Assembly (NCBI RefSeq): GCF_003672135.1
Contig: NC_039506.1
Coordinates: forward strand, 3,968,001-4,032,000
Reading direction: 5' to 3'
DNA length: 64,000 bases
From: Ooceraea biroi
Taxonomy: Eukaryota > Arthropoda > Insecta > Hymenoptera > Formicidae
The notes beneath the pieces were generated by a model, which saw nothing but the letters and a program-made list of their open reading frames with translations, was not told where the DNA came from and did no database searches. Positions 35,407 to 47,563 of this stretch are shown here, one piece after another. The first letter of the stretch is position 1, and every line of letters begins with the position of its first letter. A program made the translations under genes and the position numbers.

Positions 35407-38017
35407 TCAACCAAGCAATTCGAAATCTTCATCAGATGTATCGTATTGACGTTCAATGTGTTCGAAGTCCACAACTGTACAAAGAATTATATTCCATTAC
35501 ATATACACTATATACGGACACACACACGTAACATATGTAATCGAATACTTACAACTAGGGGCTGCTATCGCTTCGGAAGCAGCATCTTCTGTTCCTGACC
35601 AGTGTGCCAAACGCTCCGTGCATAGCTCGAACAATGGCTGCTTTTCGGGCAAAATTAATTCTTCTTGCATCGACTTGCACAAAACTTTGAATTCTTTTTC
35701 TGTAGCACAAAAAAAGCACTGGAAACATAATAAATTAAATTAATAGTAATATAGTTTTTTACAGTACTATGCGTATTTTGCATCAGCATTTGACAAAGAA
35801 TTTATAAAAATATTTTATTAAGTTTTTAACAAGTTTTACTTGTCAAAAATTACTGTCAACGATGAGCAATGCAAAACGCGTGCTTAATTGCTTTCAAGTT
35901 TCTTATAGTAAGATAATACAGAAATAAAGAAATAGAGAAATGGAAAATATATAATTGCACTGTTATATAATGTTATGTTGTATCAATATAGGTATGATTT
36001 TTAGATTTTCTTTTCTTGATTTTGACTATTATCTTAAATTATATCATACTAACAAGTGCTACAGAAGGATCCATGCCCGTAATAGGAATACGGCTAGCTG
36101 ATTTGCAGTGATATGTACTGTCAAGTTCACTTTCCTCTTCATTCGTTTTGTCTTGAACGCTGCCTGACCTTTGCGTAGTGTGAGGATCCAGATAAATCAC
36201 CTCGTCTCCTAAAAATATTTATTTTATTTTATTATACAGATTCGTTTAAAGTGAAAATGTGAAAAATGGAGCGACGTAACAAGTTTATAATCGTCAATGT
36301 TTTGTAAATGTTACCGTTAATTGTTAACATAAAATTATACAAACCTACACAGCCTATAAAATACAGGGCAAGATTGGGTTTCCCTCCAATCACTCCCAGA
36401 GACTGCGGAATCTTAAATGATGTCTGAAAAAATTGCTTCCATGAATTTTCTAGTTTGCAACTATATTAAATGATACAGAGAGCAATGTTTATATTTTAGT
36501 ATAATTTTACAATTTTATACATCTATTTTTCTATTAAATTAGTATTAATATTTCTCTCATAAGATTTTTCATCCTTTTATGCAACAAATATACAGATTTC
36601 TTATTTGTTTTTTGTTACCTTGAGTCCACTGACGTATACAGGATTAATTTCACTGAGTCCAAGACGCAGTGGAATCAACAGTAATAAAGGTTTCCATTGG
36701 CTAGGTGCTCTTAGAGGCATTTCCCCGTCTGCTTCCGCTGTCACGCCACCTTCTACTCTACATTGTCTCACTGTGAATCCACACATCATATAATGATAAC
36801 CGTAATACATATGTGACAAGAGTTACGAGAGCGACATTATGTACAGATTGATCAATTAATTAATGAAAATTTATGTTTATTAATATTAATTGAAAAAAAT
36901 TGATTTATATGCTACATACTTACAAATATCATTAACTATTAATGTATTGTCTAATGCAACGTGGATAGTGAGGGAGCTCCATTCGTCATAGACGACTAAC
37001 TTCCTAAGAAAGAAGTACTAAAGTTGAATTTATTAATAGTTTAATTTAGTTAAATATTTAGTACTCAGAAAAATGTAAAATCGACAAACACGAAACATCT
37101 TATATGTTGAATATTGAATTTAAAGGTACAAAGATACAAAACGTTACGCAAAAAGCTATTATTAATAATGCAACAAACATACTTTAATACTTGGGCGATG
37201 GTGTTAGGGCCAAACCACTGTCCAACTTCTTTTCCTTCGGATGCACCCATCAATGCAATTTGATGAATTGAGAAAGCAGCAGCTCTTCTATCTTCGAAGC
37301 GTTTTAAAATCTTTAAATATGTGTTATTCTTTGTCTCAGGCATCCATTGCCAATCTTTACCTGCAGTGTCAGTAAAGTACTGTGATTTATAGGAATTTTG
37401 CTATAGTCATACATCTTATAATTAATAATACAATTGGAAAGAGAATATTTTAAACAAAACCGTACAATAAATATATAAGAAAACATTTTTAATACAATAA
37501 AATTTAGAAAATGGAAGATAAAATGAAATTTTAGTGACTTCTAGCATTAAAAATAAAAAAGTTTACAGTTATAGTTTTTAATTAAAATTTTTAATCATTG
37601 ATAACCTTTAAATAAAAAGAATGTTTAGCAGTTTTTCCCAAATAATAACGAATATTCTTATTTAATGATCGCATCTTACCTAAGTGTAATGTAATTAAGG
37701 CTTGGGCAAGAACCATCTGGCCGCATCTTAACATACAGCCCCAACCTTTGTCAGATGTGAACGTAGAGCTGCAACCGCCGATAGGAACAAAGCCTTTGCG
37801 ATAGGTAAACCACAGTATAGACCGGATATCCCTACGTATCGTATCCAGCTCTAAAATTTAACGTCTTACAATCCACTGTGTCAAGACTATTTACAGTTTG
37901 ATTATATATTAGACCTTTTATAGCATTATATTCCTTGCCCAGAATCCAGACTGGCTCATCTGTTTGCGGTATGTCTTCCGCCTCGTCAGGAATATTTTGG
38001 GTGAATAGGCTGTCCAT
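35407..38017 (-). CDS. Atg4: Cysteine protease ATG4 (autophagy)
   Basis: Nine coding exons: 37915-38017, 37680-37850, 37183-37360, 36924-37003, 36619-36770, 36345-36423, 36054-36208, 35553-35718, 35407-35474. They splice in phase to 383 aa, matching ATG4A/B length. ATG4 trims the C-terminus of ATG8/LC3 proteins so they can be lipidated, and later releases them from membranes. The catalytic Cys73 sits in GWGCMLRCGQM, and Asp262 and His264 in YLDPHTTQ. SEPVWILG-like TDEPVWILGKEYNAI marks the N-terminus. The C-terminus (SDEDFELLG) looks like an LC3-interacting (LIR) motif. The first coding intron is only 64 nt and uses an unusual GTCTAA donor. A non-coding 5' exon is proposed at about 38831-38960. 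Confidence 0.95.
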
Positions 38018-38960
38018 TATTACTAATTTCTCTCTTACTAATACCTATAAATTAACATAAAAATGCCATGCCAATATAAAATTATAAAAGAATTAAGTTT
38101 ATAGATTTGATGCATTTTTAAAGAGAAATATTTTATTCAAGCTAGACTATAATGTTTACATGTTATAGTTTATACATAAAAATATTGGATGGATGGATGG
38201 ATATAAATTGAGATACATATACTGTAGAGTAAAATCTTTGTATTATAACTTGTGTTATTTGAGTTTATAGAAAACACATAAAGAATACCAGTAACCATAT
38301 GTTAAATTAATTAATTATTAAAATTCAATTCTAGTAGAATTAGTGACAACATAAGTGGCCATTATGTTTTCAAAATCCTTTTCACACAAAGAATATATAA
38401 AATATAGTAAACAATACTTTTTCAGAATAAAATACAGAAAAAGATTATTGTAAAGTCTATAAATTGAATAAAGTATAATATAATAGACCTTCAAAATTAT
38501 CTGATAAATAATTTATATTATAAAGTTTTTTATTTCTAATGACCATAAAGAGCACAAACAACAAAATTAAATTTGCAATTTACAATATCGTCTGAGTTGC
38601 TAACAAAAGTATATATGTTAAGTAAGTCATTATTGGACATTTTATAAACCCTTACAAAGGAAAAATTTTGTACTACTATTGTTTAACGCTGTAATCAGAT
38701 ACAGTACAAAATATCGTTAATAATTAACTGTTAATTACTCTTTTGAACTAAAAGAAAGATGCTTTCTTGTATCGTCGTTAATAAAGAAAAATACCAAGAT
38801 TAAAATTAGGTTAAGAGTGGCTGCACATACCTTCAGCACATTCAGAAGCATTGGTCATTGCATCTGTGTAGTCCTTAACGAGGTTAGGCGTATCATTCGG
38901 AGCCGAGAAATAGTATAAAAGCTACAACAAGTTACAGATGTTTCTACCAATAACGAGACA
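38018..38960 (-). promoter_or_regulatory. Proposed 5' UTR of Atg4 with an overlapping upstream ORF
   Basis: A GT-AG intron, 38045-38830, joins a proposed upstream exon (from 38831, donor GTATGT) to the exon carrying the Atg4 ATG. In the spliced leader an ATG at 38856-38858 (MTNASECAEG...) opens a short frame that overlaps the true start in another frame and could dampen translation. The upstream end near 38960 is a guess. Confidence 0.45.
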
Positions 38961-39555
38961 AAGATCGAGTTTGATGTTGACGTTTCGAGATCTCCACCCG
39001 AAGCCTTCTCATCTCCCAAACAAACCGTTCAGCGATAACATTTGACGTTTGCTACTGCAGGGATCGCAACTAGAATTCAGTATTGCTAACTAAACTTACG
39101 GATTTTCCCCAAATGGGATTCTTAAAATCCCTCAGAAATCTCTAGTAGCAAATTCCCCAACTTGGCAACAATTCAAAATATGAAATTATCTTTTTCCTAA
39201 GGGTGAAAACGTGAAAAACTGTAATTTTATGTAAATCAATATGAGATATATTAAATGTCTGACTGATATTTTGGACTAAAAATTTTCGAAATGAACATAT
39301 TATATACAATTTTATAGCGATAAGGTTTCCGATGTGGTTTCTTATTGTTACAATACTTTATGAGAGTAATTTGAAGAATATATACAATATTACATCTTAA
39401 CAAAGAGTAGTGTTTAATTAATTGTAATTCACAATTATACCTGAGTGATTCATGAGTAAAAAATTTAAGTAATAATATAAAAATTACATATATTGCAAGG
39501 ACAAATCATTTGTTTCTAAAAACAAATAATTTTTTATACATTTATTAAAAACTTC
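38961..39555. other. Spacer between Atg4 and the THAP gene
   Basis: AT-rich, with a small GC-richer part near 38960-39060 that should be the Atg4 promoter. No other feature recognised. Confidence 0.5.
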
Positions 39556-40642
39556 TTATACTTGCAGTTTTATATCTTTTTGATTTATACATTTTTTGTT
39601 TTGCAAATGCTTTACAAGTAATTTTAAAAATGTGATTCTTGATTGCAATCTTCTGCACTTCTGTTGTGAAACTTTTAACTTCTTTTTTAATGTTGCCGCA
39701 TATTCCTTGGCATGTTGCAAATCAGTTATTTCTTCTTTGTCACTGACTGACGACCCATTCGAAATTCCACTATATAACATGTTTTACGTGCAAGTAATAA
39801 GCATCTCATCATAATATGATATATTTAATTTGTTGTTATTTTACCTGTGTGCAGGAACCTGTGTATCAGTTTTAGTGACACATTTAAGTATGGTAAGAGA
39901 TGTTTTAGAAGTTGTATTTAATTCGTGTGGGTCATTTTTATTGTCATTAGAGTTCATAATGGTTATAGGTATAGTTTTAATGGTCTGTACAAGTGTTTGC
40001 TTATAATTTGTGCTAGCAATGTTATTACACTTCTCCATACATTGCTGTTGTGGAACCTGAATGAAACAAAATTAATTAATATACATTGTTTTAATTATTA
40101 TGCAGAATTTCTCATTTAATTATTCATGTATTAATATATAGATAAAAACTAGAACTGTATTTACTGGTTGGGTCATTTCCAGCCCTTGTTTTAAAGGCAT
40201 ACTAAATATACTAGGTACAGCATTTGACTTCAAGTAACGCCTGCCACTACATGTTACTACAAAGCAGTCCACTGTAAAATGTTGACTACATATTTGTGAG
40301 TTAGCAGTAAATGCAAAGTTTTTGATATTCTCATTGATTACCGTGAGCCAACGTAATTTTCTGTTATCTTGTTTCGGAAACCTAAATCACATAAAATATT
40401 GTTAATCTTATATTATTATTGAAATCTTAGCATACCATATCCTTTTAATTAATTATATTTTTTTAGAACAAAGTAAAATATTAAAACTAGCAATTGCGAC
40501 TCCTACTCTCTACGTGGTTAATGTTTTAACAATAAAACTTCTGCTAGCAAAATATATACGTATATGCACACATATACCTGTGAAAACTAATACACTCTGG
40601 CGGTGACCCAATTTCTACGTCACAGATACAACAAACTGCCAT
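39556..40642 (-). CDS. THAP-domain zinc-finger protein
   Basis: Four exons, 40578-40642, 40165-40381, 39845-40056 and 39556-39769, splice in phase to 235 aa. The N-terminal 80 residues are a C2CH THAP DNA-binding domain. The zinc ligands are Cys4 or Cys5 and Cys7 (MAVCCICD), then Cys53 and His56 (ICSQHF). The conserved FHRFPKQD, RWL and closing AVPSIF (76-81) are all present. A Thr/Asn/Ser-rich linker follows. The last exon is a Lys/Leu-rich heptad region (about LQHAKEYAATLKKKLKVSQQ and beyond), probably a dimerising coiled coil, as in other THAP proteins. It is a likely nuclear DNA-binding regulator. THAP domains also occur in P-element transposases, but no transposase domain is present and the introns look like those of a host gene. 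Confidence 0.92.
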
Positions 40643-40929
40643 TGTCTCTCTTTACCCTTGAATCTGTCAAAATTCTCTCGCGCAATCTTTGACTTTTATT
40701 CCACTTTGGCAGTAATTTTACAGATTACGCATTTATGGCACGATACATTAACAAATCAATATTCACTGTTGAGCAAATCAATTTTAATCAACAAGCGAAC
40801 AACGGTAGGCAATTTATGATCGTGTACAACTTGTAAGGGAATAACACTGAACATTTTGTAGGTTATAAACGTGCGATATTATCGACAATCAGCTGTCTCA
40901 GAGTATCACTCGGTAGTCACGAAACCTCG
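40643..40929. other. THAP gene upstream region
   Basis: Short spacer between the THAP start and the CpG-rich island. It probably contains a minus-strand promoter. Confidence 0.45.
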
Positions 40930-42490
40930 TCTAAGGTCGTCGCTCTTTCGACACTGCTTTATCCAGAAACGGACGGAATGACGCCGACCGGTCAGCTGTT
41001 AGTTGCGGCGAGGTTCGCGCGGTGGCGCCAACCGGTCGCGTTACTCCGAGACGGGCAGCCGACGGTGTCGCGCAACGCCGAGTCGGGTATTTGTCAATAT
41101 CTGCTCGCGCTCCGGATTTTCGGCGTTTTCTGCGTGGCGTGCGCGCGTACGACGCGTCGTGAACGTCCCGCGCGTCCGCGTTACGAGGCAGCCGAGAATC
41201 CGTCGCTTCCACGCATCATCGAGCCTCGCTCGTTTCCACCCGAGAGCGAAGAGGTTGCCTCCGCCGCGCGTGCACGTACGAACGGAGCGGGTGCCGTCGC
41301 GAATCGAATGAACGCGACGCGACGTCGGGCGTCGCGGGCCTGATCGCGAGCGGCCGAGGGTCCGGGAGTGCGCGTAACGGCGTACGATACCTATGTGCGC
41401 CCGTTCGCGCGAGTGACGACGAGGGGATCCCCGCCGACGGGGGGGAGGGGGGGGGGAGCAGACGCATCACGGCGTTGTGACGGACAATTCGCGCGCGGAG
41501 CGGCAGCCGGGAACGGCGGCGACGGCGACGTCCACGAAGCGTCCTGCTGCCCGCGAATGTCGTTCGCGGCCTGGCATTAAAATGTGAGTACACTCGCGAG
41601 TGCGTACCCGCCGAATCGCTCGCGCCCGCGAGCTGCGGCGAGCGACGTGACCCTGCGAGAGAGAAAGGGTTTCGCTGAGGAATGTCGCCGCGCGTCCCGC
41701 GCTCGCGGTATTGTTATAAACGCGGACCGGTTCGACCGTACGAACCTGCCTGCAGGCGCGTGTGCGAACGTGCGGGTGTACCGGGTGTGTTCCAGAACCA
41801 CCGAGCGCGTGGTACCGTCGTTTGCGCGACTTACGGCGAACCGCAAGGAGAAGGTTATTAACTTCCTCGGAATTTTCAAATTCTCGGTCTTCAGGGAGCG
41901 AACGGTGTGTCGCTTGCGAAGATAAAATCCACTTGAAATTCTATGACGTTCCATCCGTTAACTTTCGTCTTCGATGATTAGTCCGCGGGAAGGCTGTTTA
42001 TTTCGAGCAACTGATAGAGCTACGAAGAGAATTGTCGGCGCTCCGACACTTTTGGGGGTAAAATCTGACCTCAACTTTCTATCGCGATGCCAAGCGTGAG
42101 GGGACAAGATCCGTCTGTTCTCCGCTAATTCTCGGACACCCTGTATGCGACATCGCCTATGTCGTTGGCATATGCGCGCCGGTGTGAGTGCGCGCGCCGC
42201 TGCTCCATTCGTGTGATCGCACACATGTATCCTCTCCTCTTCTTGTTCTCCCTCCTCCCCTGTCTCTTTCTTCTCTCTCTCTCTCTCTCTCTCTTCCTCT
42301 TTGTCGACCGTCTTTCTCTTTTGCTAACGTAGTATTTAAGGGAATATACGTGACAAGTACGTGTGCGCGTGGAACCGGTCCACCGCCACTTTGGACGTCG
42401 CTTTTTGCAATGAACCGATCTACTTGCCTCCTCTTCCCTGCGTCATTTCCATCCTCACTCCTTTACACCCTTCACCTTCCTATTCTCTAG
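40930..42490 (+). promoter_or_regulatory. CpG-rich island with a strong splice donor; probable promoter and 5' exon
   Basis: About 1 kb (40930-41950) is strikingly GC- and CpG-rich in an AT-rich genome, with open frames on all strands that are products of composition. At 41582/41583 the plus strand reads AAAAT|GTGAGTAC, an excellent donor, so this may be the end of an untranslated first exon of the plus-strand gene continued at 47433. The sequence could equally serve as a divergent promoter for the THAP gene. A (CT)n microsatellite lies at about 42272-42293. Confidence 0.45.
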
Positions 42491-43432
42491 TCTAGTCGCG
42501 ACTCGTTCACGCCAAGGCCTTGTATGAAACGTACAAGTGGAGTAAAATGTGAGAAATAAGACAGTTAAGGTATAGATACGAAAAAAGACTATAGGTAATA
42601 AAAAAAGGTCTATACTTTAAGAAAAACGAGCGGACAATGGCGTAAATCCTAAAGAGGAAACGCGTTCTTTTATTTGCTCTCTCTTTCAATCGGATTATCA
42701 TTACTGATTTGTATCATATTATTATGACATAAACTATTTTTATCGGATTACTTGATTTTACATTCGACATAAGTTATGTATAAAAAGATTGAGTATCGCA
42801 ATTTAATACATTTTTGTAACTCGATATTATTGTAATACAGCAAACGCGTTTTACATATATAAATATAACAATAGTAATGCATGTATGTACAATGCATCAA
42901 TTGAAAATAACAAAGATAAGTATCTATGTCAGATCAAATCCAATTTAACCGATCAAACTTGAAAACTTGAAAGACGGATTAAGTAAAATTAATCCATACA
43001 GAAGCCTAGCTTTAAGCAACGATTCCAGTAGAGAGTCCTGCTCGAGATCCTTGGTCCTTATATCGGACCACCCTGGATGCATGTATATCTCGAACGTTGT
43101 ATCTACCTGTCGACGTATAAGGCTGGCGTTGTCTGAGGGGATACAAAACTGGAGGTAGACGGTCGTTGGCCAGGAGAGAAACGACCTGAGTCTCGGTGCA
43201 AGAAAGAGAGAGAAAGAGAGAGAGAGAGAGCGATATGGGGAAAGGGAGGAAAGGAGAGCGAAAGAGCCGTTTTATGACGGAGCTAAACGCTCTGCCAATC
43301 CTTCCCCTCCCTCTCCTCCTCTCTCTTCTTCTCTTTCTCGTTTTCAGAGATGTGGTAGAAAATTAGCAATGATTATCCTAGTTCACGATGTTATTCAATT
43401 CATGCCTTGAGATTACGATTCATATCTTAATA
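42491..43432. other. Non-coding spacer with (GA)n
   Basis: No coding exon seen. A purine-rich (GA)n tract lies at about 43203-43230, directly left of the intact mariner. Confidence 0.5.
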
Positions 43433-44719
43433 TTGGGTCGTCCGGAAAGTTCGTGCCGATTTTGAAGGAAAATTCAAAGGCAACATTTTTTTATGTCGAT
43501 AAATATTTATTGACTTATGTATGCACCGTTTTGTTTCACAACCTTTGTCCATCTTTCACGCAACTGGAAGATTCCATTCTCCCAGAACTTCTTAGGTTTC
43601 TCGGCGAAAAACTCCTCAAGGTGGTTTTTTATGTCGATCAAAGAGTTGAAGTTCTTGCCGCTAAGAGAATTTTGTAAGGACCTAAATAAGTGAAAGTCTG
43701 AAGGTGCAATGTCTGGTGGATACGGTGGGTGAGGTGGCACATCCCAGCCAAACTCCAACAATTTTTGTCGGGTAGTCAAAGAAACATGAGGTCTGGCATT
43801 GTCCTGATGGAACACGACGCCCTTCCTATTAGCTAATTCTGGACGTTTTTCCTGAATCGCTGTCTTTAATTCGTCCAGTTGCGAGCAGTACTTATCTGCA
43901 TTTATCGTTTGGTTGTGTGGTAGGAGCTCATAATATAGGATTCCTTTCCAATCCCACCAGACACAGAGCATGACTTTTTTTGAATGAAGGCCGGCTTTCG
44001 GAGTGGTTAATGCTGGTTCATTTCGCTTACCCCAGGATCTTTTTCGTTCTACATTGTTGTAAATGATCCATTTTTCGTCACCCGTCACTAATTGCTTCAA
44101 AAATGGTACGTTTGCGTTGCGCTTGTACAGCGAGTCGCAGATGGAAATGCGATCCATTAAATTTTTTTCGGCCAAATTATGCGGAACCCATACATCATAA
44201 CGACTTACGTAACCAAGCTTCACTACACGATCGTGGACAGTGGTTTTCGATATTTTCAGTATCTCTGCTAATTCACGTGTCGTGTAGCGCGGGTTATTCT
44301 CGATCAGTGTCTTGATTTGGTCATCATCAGTAGTAGAGGGTCTGCCCGAGCGTTCTTGGTCTTTAAGGTTAAAATCACCAGCTCTAAACTTAGCGAACCA
44401 CTTACGTACGGTTCTTTCAGCTAAAGCGCCTTCTCCGTAAACAGAACATATCGAATTTGTTGCTTGTGAGGCATTTTTGCCTTTCCGGTAATAGAAAAGC
44501 ATCAAGTGTCTAAAATGTTCTTTGTTTTCTTCCATCTTGAAAAGAGTACAAAACTGACACGAATCAATTTATCTGAAACAACTTTTTTCCTAAAGATGCG
44601 TTGAAATGTCACCTTTAAGCATATGTATATAACTCGTATGTTTTCAATAACATTGATATATTCAGACATGTTCCAACGCCATCTATTAAAAATCGGCACG
44701 AACTTTCCGGACGACCCAA
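43433..44719 (-). mobile_element. Apparently intact mariner transposon (1287 bp)
   Basis: The terminal inverted repeats are identical over 31 bp, beginning TTGGGTCGTCCGGAAAG at 43433 and ending with its complement at 44719. A TA target duplication lies on both sides (43431-43432, 44720-44721). The only long frame inside is a full transposase. Identical repeats and an unbroken frame suggest recent insertion. Confidence 0.95.
43507..44535 (-). CDS. Mariner transposase, 342 aa, uninterrupted
   Basis: A full-length mariner-family (IS630/Tc1/mariner) transposase that would cut and paste its own element at TA sites. The N-terminal helix-turn-helix region (ERTVRKWFAKF, then TTRELAEILKISKTTVHDR) binds the terminal repeats. 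The catalytic DD34D triad is intact: Asp153 in VTGDEKWI, Asp245 in FHQDNARPH and Asp280 in DIAPSDFHLF. The WVPHEL signature reads WVPHNL. Length is the usual 340-350 aa, with no stop or frameshift. The mariner subfamily was not determined. Confidence 0.95.
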   Translation of the reverse strand: MEENKEHFRHLMLFYYRKGKNASQATNSICSVYGEGALAERTVRKWFAKFRAGDFNLKDQERSGRPSTTDDDQIKTLIENNPRYTTRELAEILKISKTTVHDRVVKLGYVSRYDVWVPHNLAEKNLMDRISICDSLYKRNANVPFLKQLVTGDEKWIIYNNVERKRSWGKRNEPALTTPKAGLHSKKVMLCVWWDWKGILYYELLPHNQTINADKYCSQLDELKTAIQEKRPELANRKGVVFHQDNARPHVSLTTRQKLLEFGWDVPPHPPYPPDIAPSDFHLFRSLQNSLSGKNFNSLIDIKNHLEEFFAEKPKKFWENGIFQLRERWTKVVKQNGAYISQ

Positions 44720-44721
44720 TA

Positions 44722-46379
44722 CATACATTATAAACGCAACGTAACGTTTATAATTATAACGAATGTATAATTATGATTCTCGCATATAATGTAACGCATG
44801 GCAGGCATTTATGGTATCGCGAGGTAGGAAAGGAAAAGGTGAATCAGTTTATGTGTCCGTTGCATGTTACATTACGGCATTATTACGTAAGGGTACGTGC
44901 ACGTTAGTTCACTGTATTGTTGTAAACGCGATAAGGAAATTGCATAGCACCCTTGCGCTCCGGGTCGGTTTGACCCTTCAAGTGTTTCCTACAGTTAAAC
45001 GGCGTTCTCCACGTCGACTTCGTCATCTGTCCGTGCTGCGGCAAACTGTTTGACTTTGTGAAACTGTAATGCAAACTGTTTAATATGAACGAGACGTTCG
45101 AATGCAAGTTGTTCTCAAGTATCTAGAGAACATTGATTTTAGAGTACGCACCGCTGTAACAAATAGCTCACTAGTTTTATTAGTTCGTCTTTGTCTCGGT
45201 TTAATAAAGATGATAATGTAACATTAACAACAACAGTTTTCACATCGAAATCTTGAGAGACAATTTGTTTCTTGCAACGGAAAGAATTAAACGAATTATT
45301 CGATTGGTGCGTGCAAAAAGTGTGCGCGCGAACGTTCTTTTGTTATCAGTTATATTCAACTCTCACTTGCTAAGCAACAAGGCCACAATATGAGTCATAG
45401 CGTATTGCCGATTTCTCGAAAACGAAATGGGGAAGTTTCATGACACGATGATTCAACCTCTCATGAGTGAGGTTTTCTATCGATTTTTATAAAAAAAGAA
45501 ATCGCTATTCTGATCAAAGTAAAATCTTGAACTTTACCTTTTGTTCAAACGCATCAAAATATACTTACAATAATTTTTAAAATTTCAAAATTTTTTCGTA
45601 AAGATTTAACTACATGATCACTGCAAGCTCATCTCGAACTGAATAACCGTGATGGTACTCGATTTTTCTTCATGCAGAAAATTAAAGTTCGCGCATCGTG
45701 AGGAAGTGCGCATTGTGCCCATTGTACCGCGCTTCGTCGATTAATCGATAGCTCGCTCGTGCCACTCCGAAAACGCGGGTTGCATACAGTCTCCAGCGTG
45801 CAGCTCGTATCGCGCGCGCTGTCCAAGCAGGCAGCAATTGGCGTCGGAGGTCAACATACCGTTATAGCCGCGCGTCGCCGTCTCTATTTCGCGGACTGGT
45901 GGACCGCAACTCGGATGACGACGTCGCCGTCGCCGTCGTCGTACGCATGCTGCACCGTGCGCACTGTGCATGCGCTGGTGCGCGCGCGCGCGTAATTGCA
46001 CGAAAGCGTAATTAATCGCGACAATAAGCGCATACGCGCACACGCGTCTTGTTCAAAGACAATACAGATGGGGAGAGAGAAAGAGAGACAGAGAGAGAAA
46101 GAGGAGGAAAGCATGGGAGAGATTAACGGAAGCTGTGATCCGATGAATGCCTCTTTTATCACTGCATTGCACCGCGTTACGCGGAGGTGCAAACGGCGAG
46201 GTACTAGGGTGCTCAACATTGTATTGCTATGAAATTTCTGCGATATATTAGTCATGATTTTCCACGATTGACGATTTCTTTTTATGACTTATATAATTTA
46301 TCTTTCTTTTCTTCTCTCTGATTATTTTCTCGTTTCTTTATCTCTATCGCCTCTATTTCTCTCTTCTTTTTTTTCTAAG
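44722..46379. other. Non-coding spacer, partly GC-rich
   Basis: No gene recognised. The part 45620-46050 is GC-rich with CGTCGC repeats and a GCGCGCGCGCG run near 45980, and open frames on both strands. A (GA)-rich tract lies at about 46063-46107. Confidence 0.45.
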
Positions 46380-47277
46380 TGAAATTTTAGTGTGTGTGAA
46401 GCTGGCGTATCATTTCGCGGAAAATCATTAATTATTGAGAGTTCTGGCTCCCTTTTTAATAGTTCTAGAGTTCCTGATAGGTTAAACACATAGTTCTGGC
46501 CATTAAAGCGAAAAAATCGCATAGTGCAAAGTGAGATGCCAACTTCACGCAGCGTCTCACTTTGTCCTGCGACAGTTTCCGCCATAATTCCGGCTAGATT
46601 TTAAAAGATCTACAGTTCTACATGAGTTCTAGAAAGAGTTCTAGCGAAACAAATTTTTTTTCATCTTTTTATAATTATTAAAGCTAAAAAATGTTTAAGG
46701 GAATGACAACTGGTTAATTTCAGAGAGTTCTGTGCTTTATGAAATATTTCTCGTGTAGTTTTTCTTTTTCCGCGAAGTTCTGAGTTGTTGTTATCATTAT
46801 TTTTTATATTGCCTAGAGTTCCCTGCTATTGAAAATACCGTAAATTCAGAAATGAAAAAGTTCTAGTCCTTAGAAATTTTTTCTTTTCCGAGAAGTTCTG
46901 AGTTGTTGATATCTATATTTTTTATATTGCCTAGAGTTCTCTGCTATTGAAAATACCGTAAACTCAGAAATGAAAAAGTTCTAGCACTTAGAAATTTTAG
47001 CCTTCAGTGACCTTGAATGATTTAGACCCGTAGATCAATGTGCGCATCTTCAAACGCTCTACTAGATGGTACGTAAAAAAACATATCATACCATTTAAAA
47101 AAACGAAGTTGACCTTCATATGACCTCTACGCGTCCACCTAATAAAAAACTATTTAGAACAAATTATGTGTCCCTCGAAACCATGCAAGTTTGGTCTGAC
47201 ACATTTTTTTCTATCACCAATAATAACAGCCGAGATATTCAAGTGGCCTGTTTTAGGTGCCTCACCTGTATATGCAA
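46380..47277. repeat. Dispersed repeat with 119-bp tandem array, copy B
   Basis: It shares with 6369-7021 the tandem units (two recognisable here, about 46750-46990) and the complete 3' segment (46993-47275, the same TGCGCATCTTCAAACGC block and the ending TTTTAGGTGCCTCACC). It extends further left with related GAGTTCT and AGTTCTAG motifs, so copy A may be truncated. The frame at 47120-47341 belongs to the repeat. Confidence 0.8.
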
Positions 47278-47432
47278 GGAAGTGTTTTACGATTTTCTAA
47301 TAAAACCATGCAAAAAGAAAGAGGCAGAGAGAGAACAATAAATCAGAGGACGTTGAATATTTTTCAGTTTTATTATAGATTTAATGTCTTCATAAAAATT
47401 TGTGTTAAACATGGAAATCTTGTATTTTCCAG

Positions 47433-47563
47433 GTGCGAAGAGGCGACGGAAGTAGAGACGCATCATCAGCAAACAGCAGCTACAACTATGGGTGTCGCCG
47501 AGGACGAGACACCGTCTTCCCTGACTTCGTCGCATCCGAACACCAACAATCCTAATCAAGAAG
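47433..47563 (+). CDS. 5' coding exon of an unidentified plus-strand gene
   Basis: The exon is bounded by acceptor TTTTCCAG (ending 47432) and donor GAAG|GTAAGT (47564). Its frame is open throughout. A start is likely at the ATG 47488-47490, giving MGVAEDETPSSLTSSHP then NTNNPNQE and one base of the next codon. The peptide is Ser/Thr/Asn-rich and acidic, like a disordered N-terminus. I do not recognise the protein. The remaining exons must lie downstream, perhaps beyond the window, and the 5' exon may be the CpG island near 41.5 kb. A large intron containing the mariner and the copy B repeat would separate the two. Confidence 0.6.

Noticed and set aside
40978..42224. Many open frames of 70-125 codons on both strands
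   Set aside because: High GC content removes stop codons in all frames. The peptides are Arg/Ala-rich without motifs.
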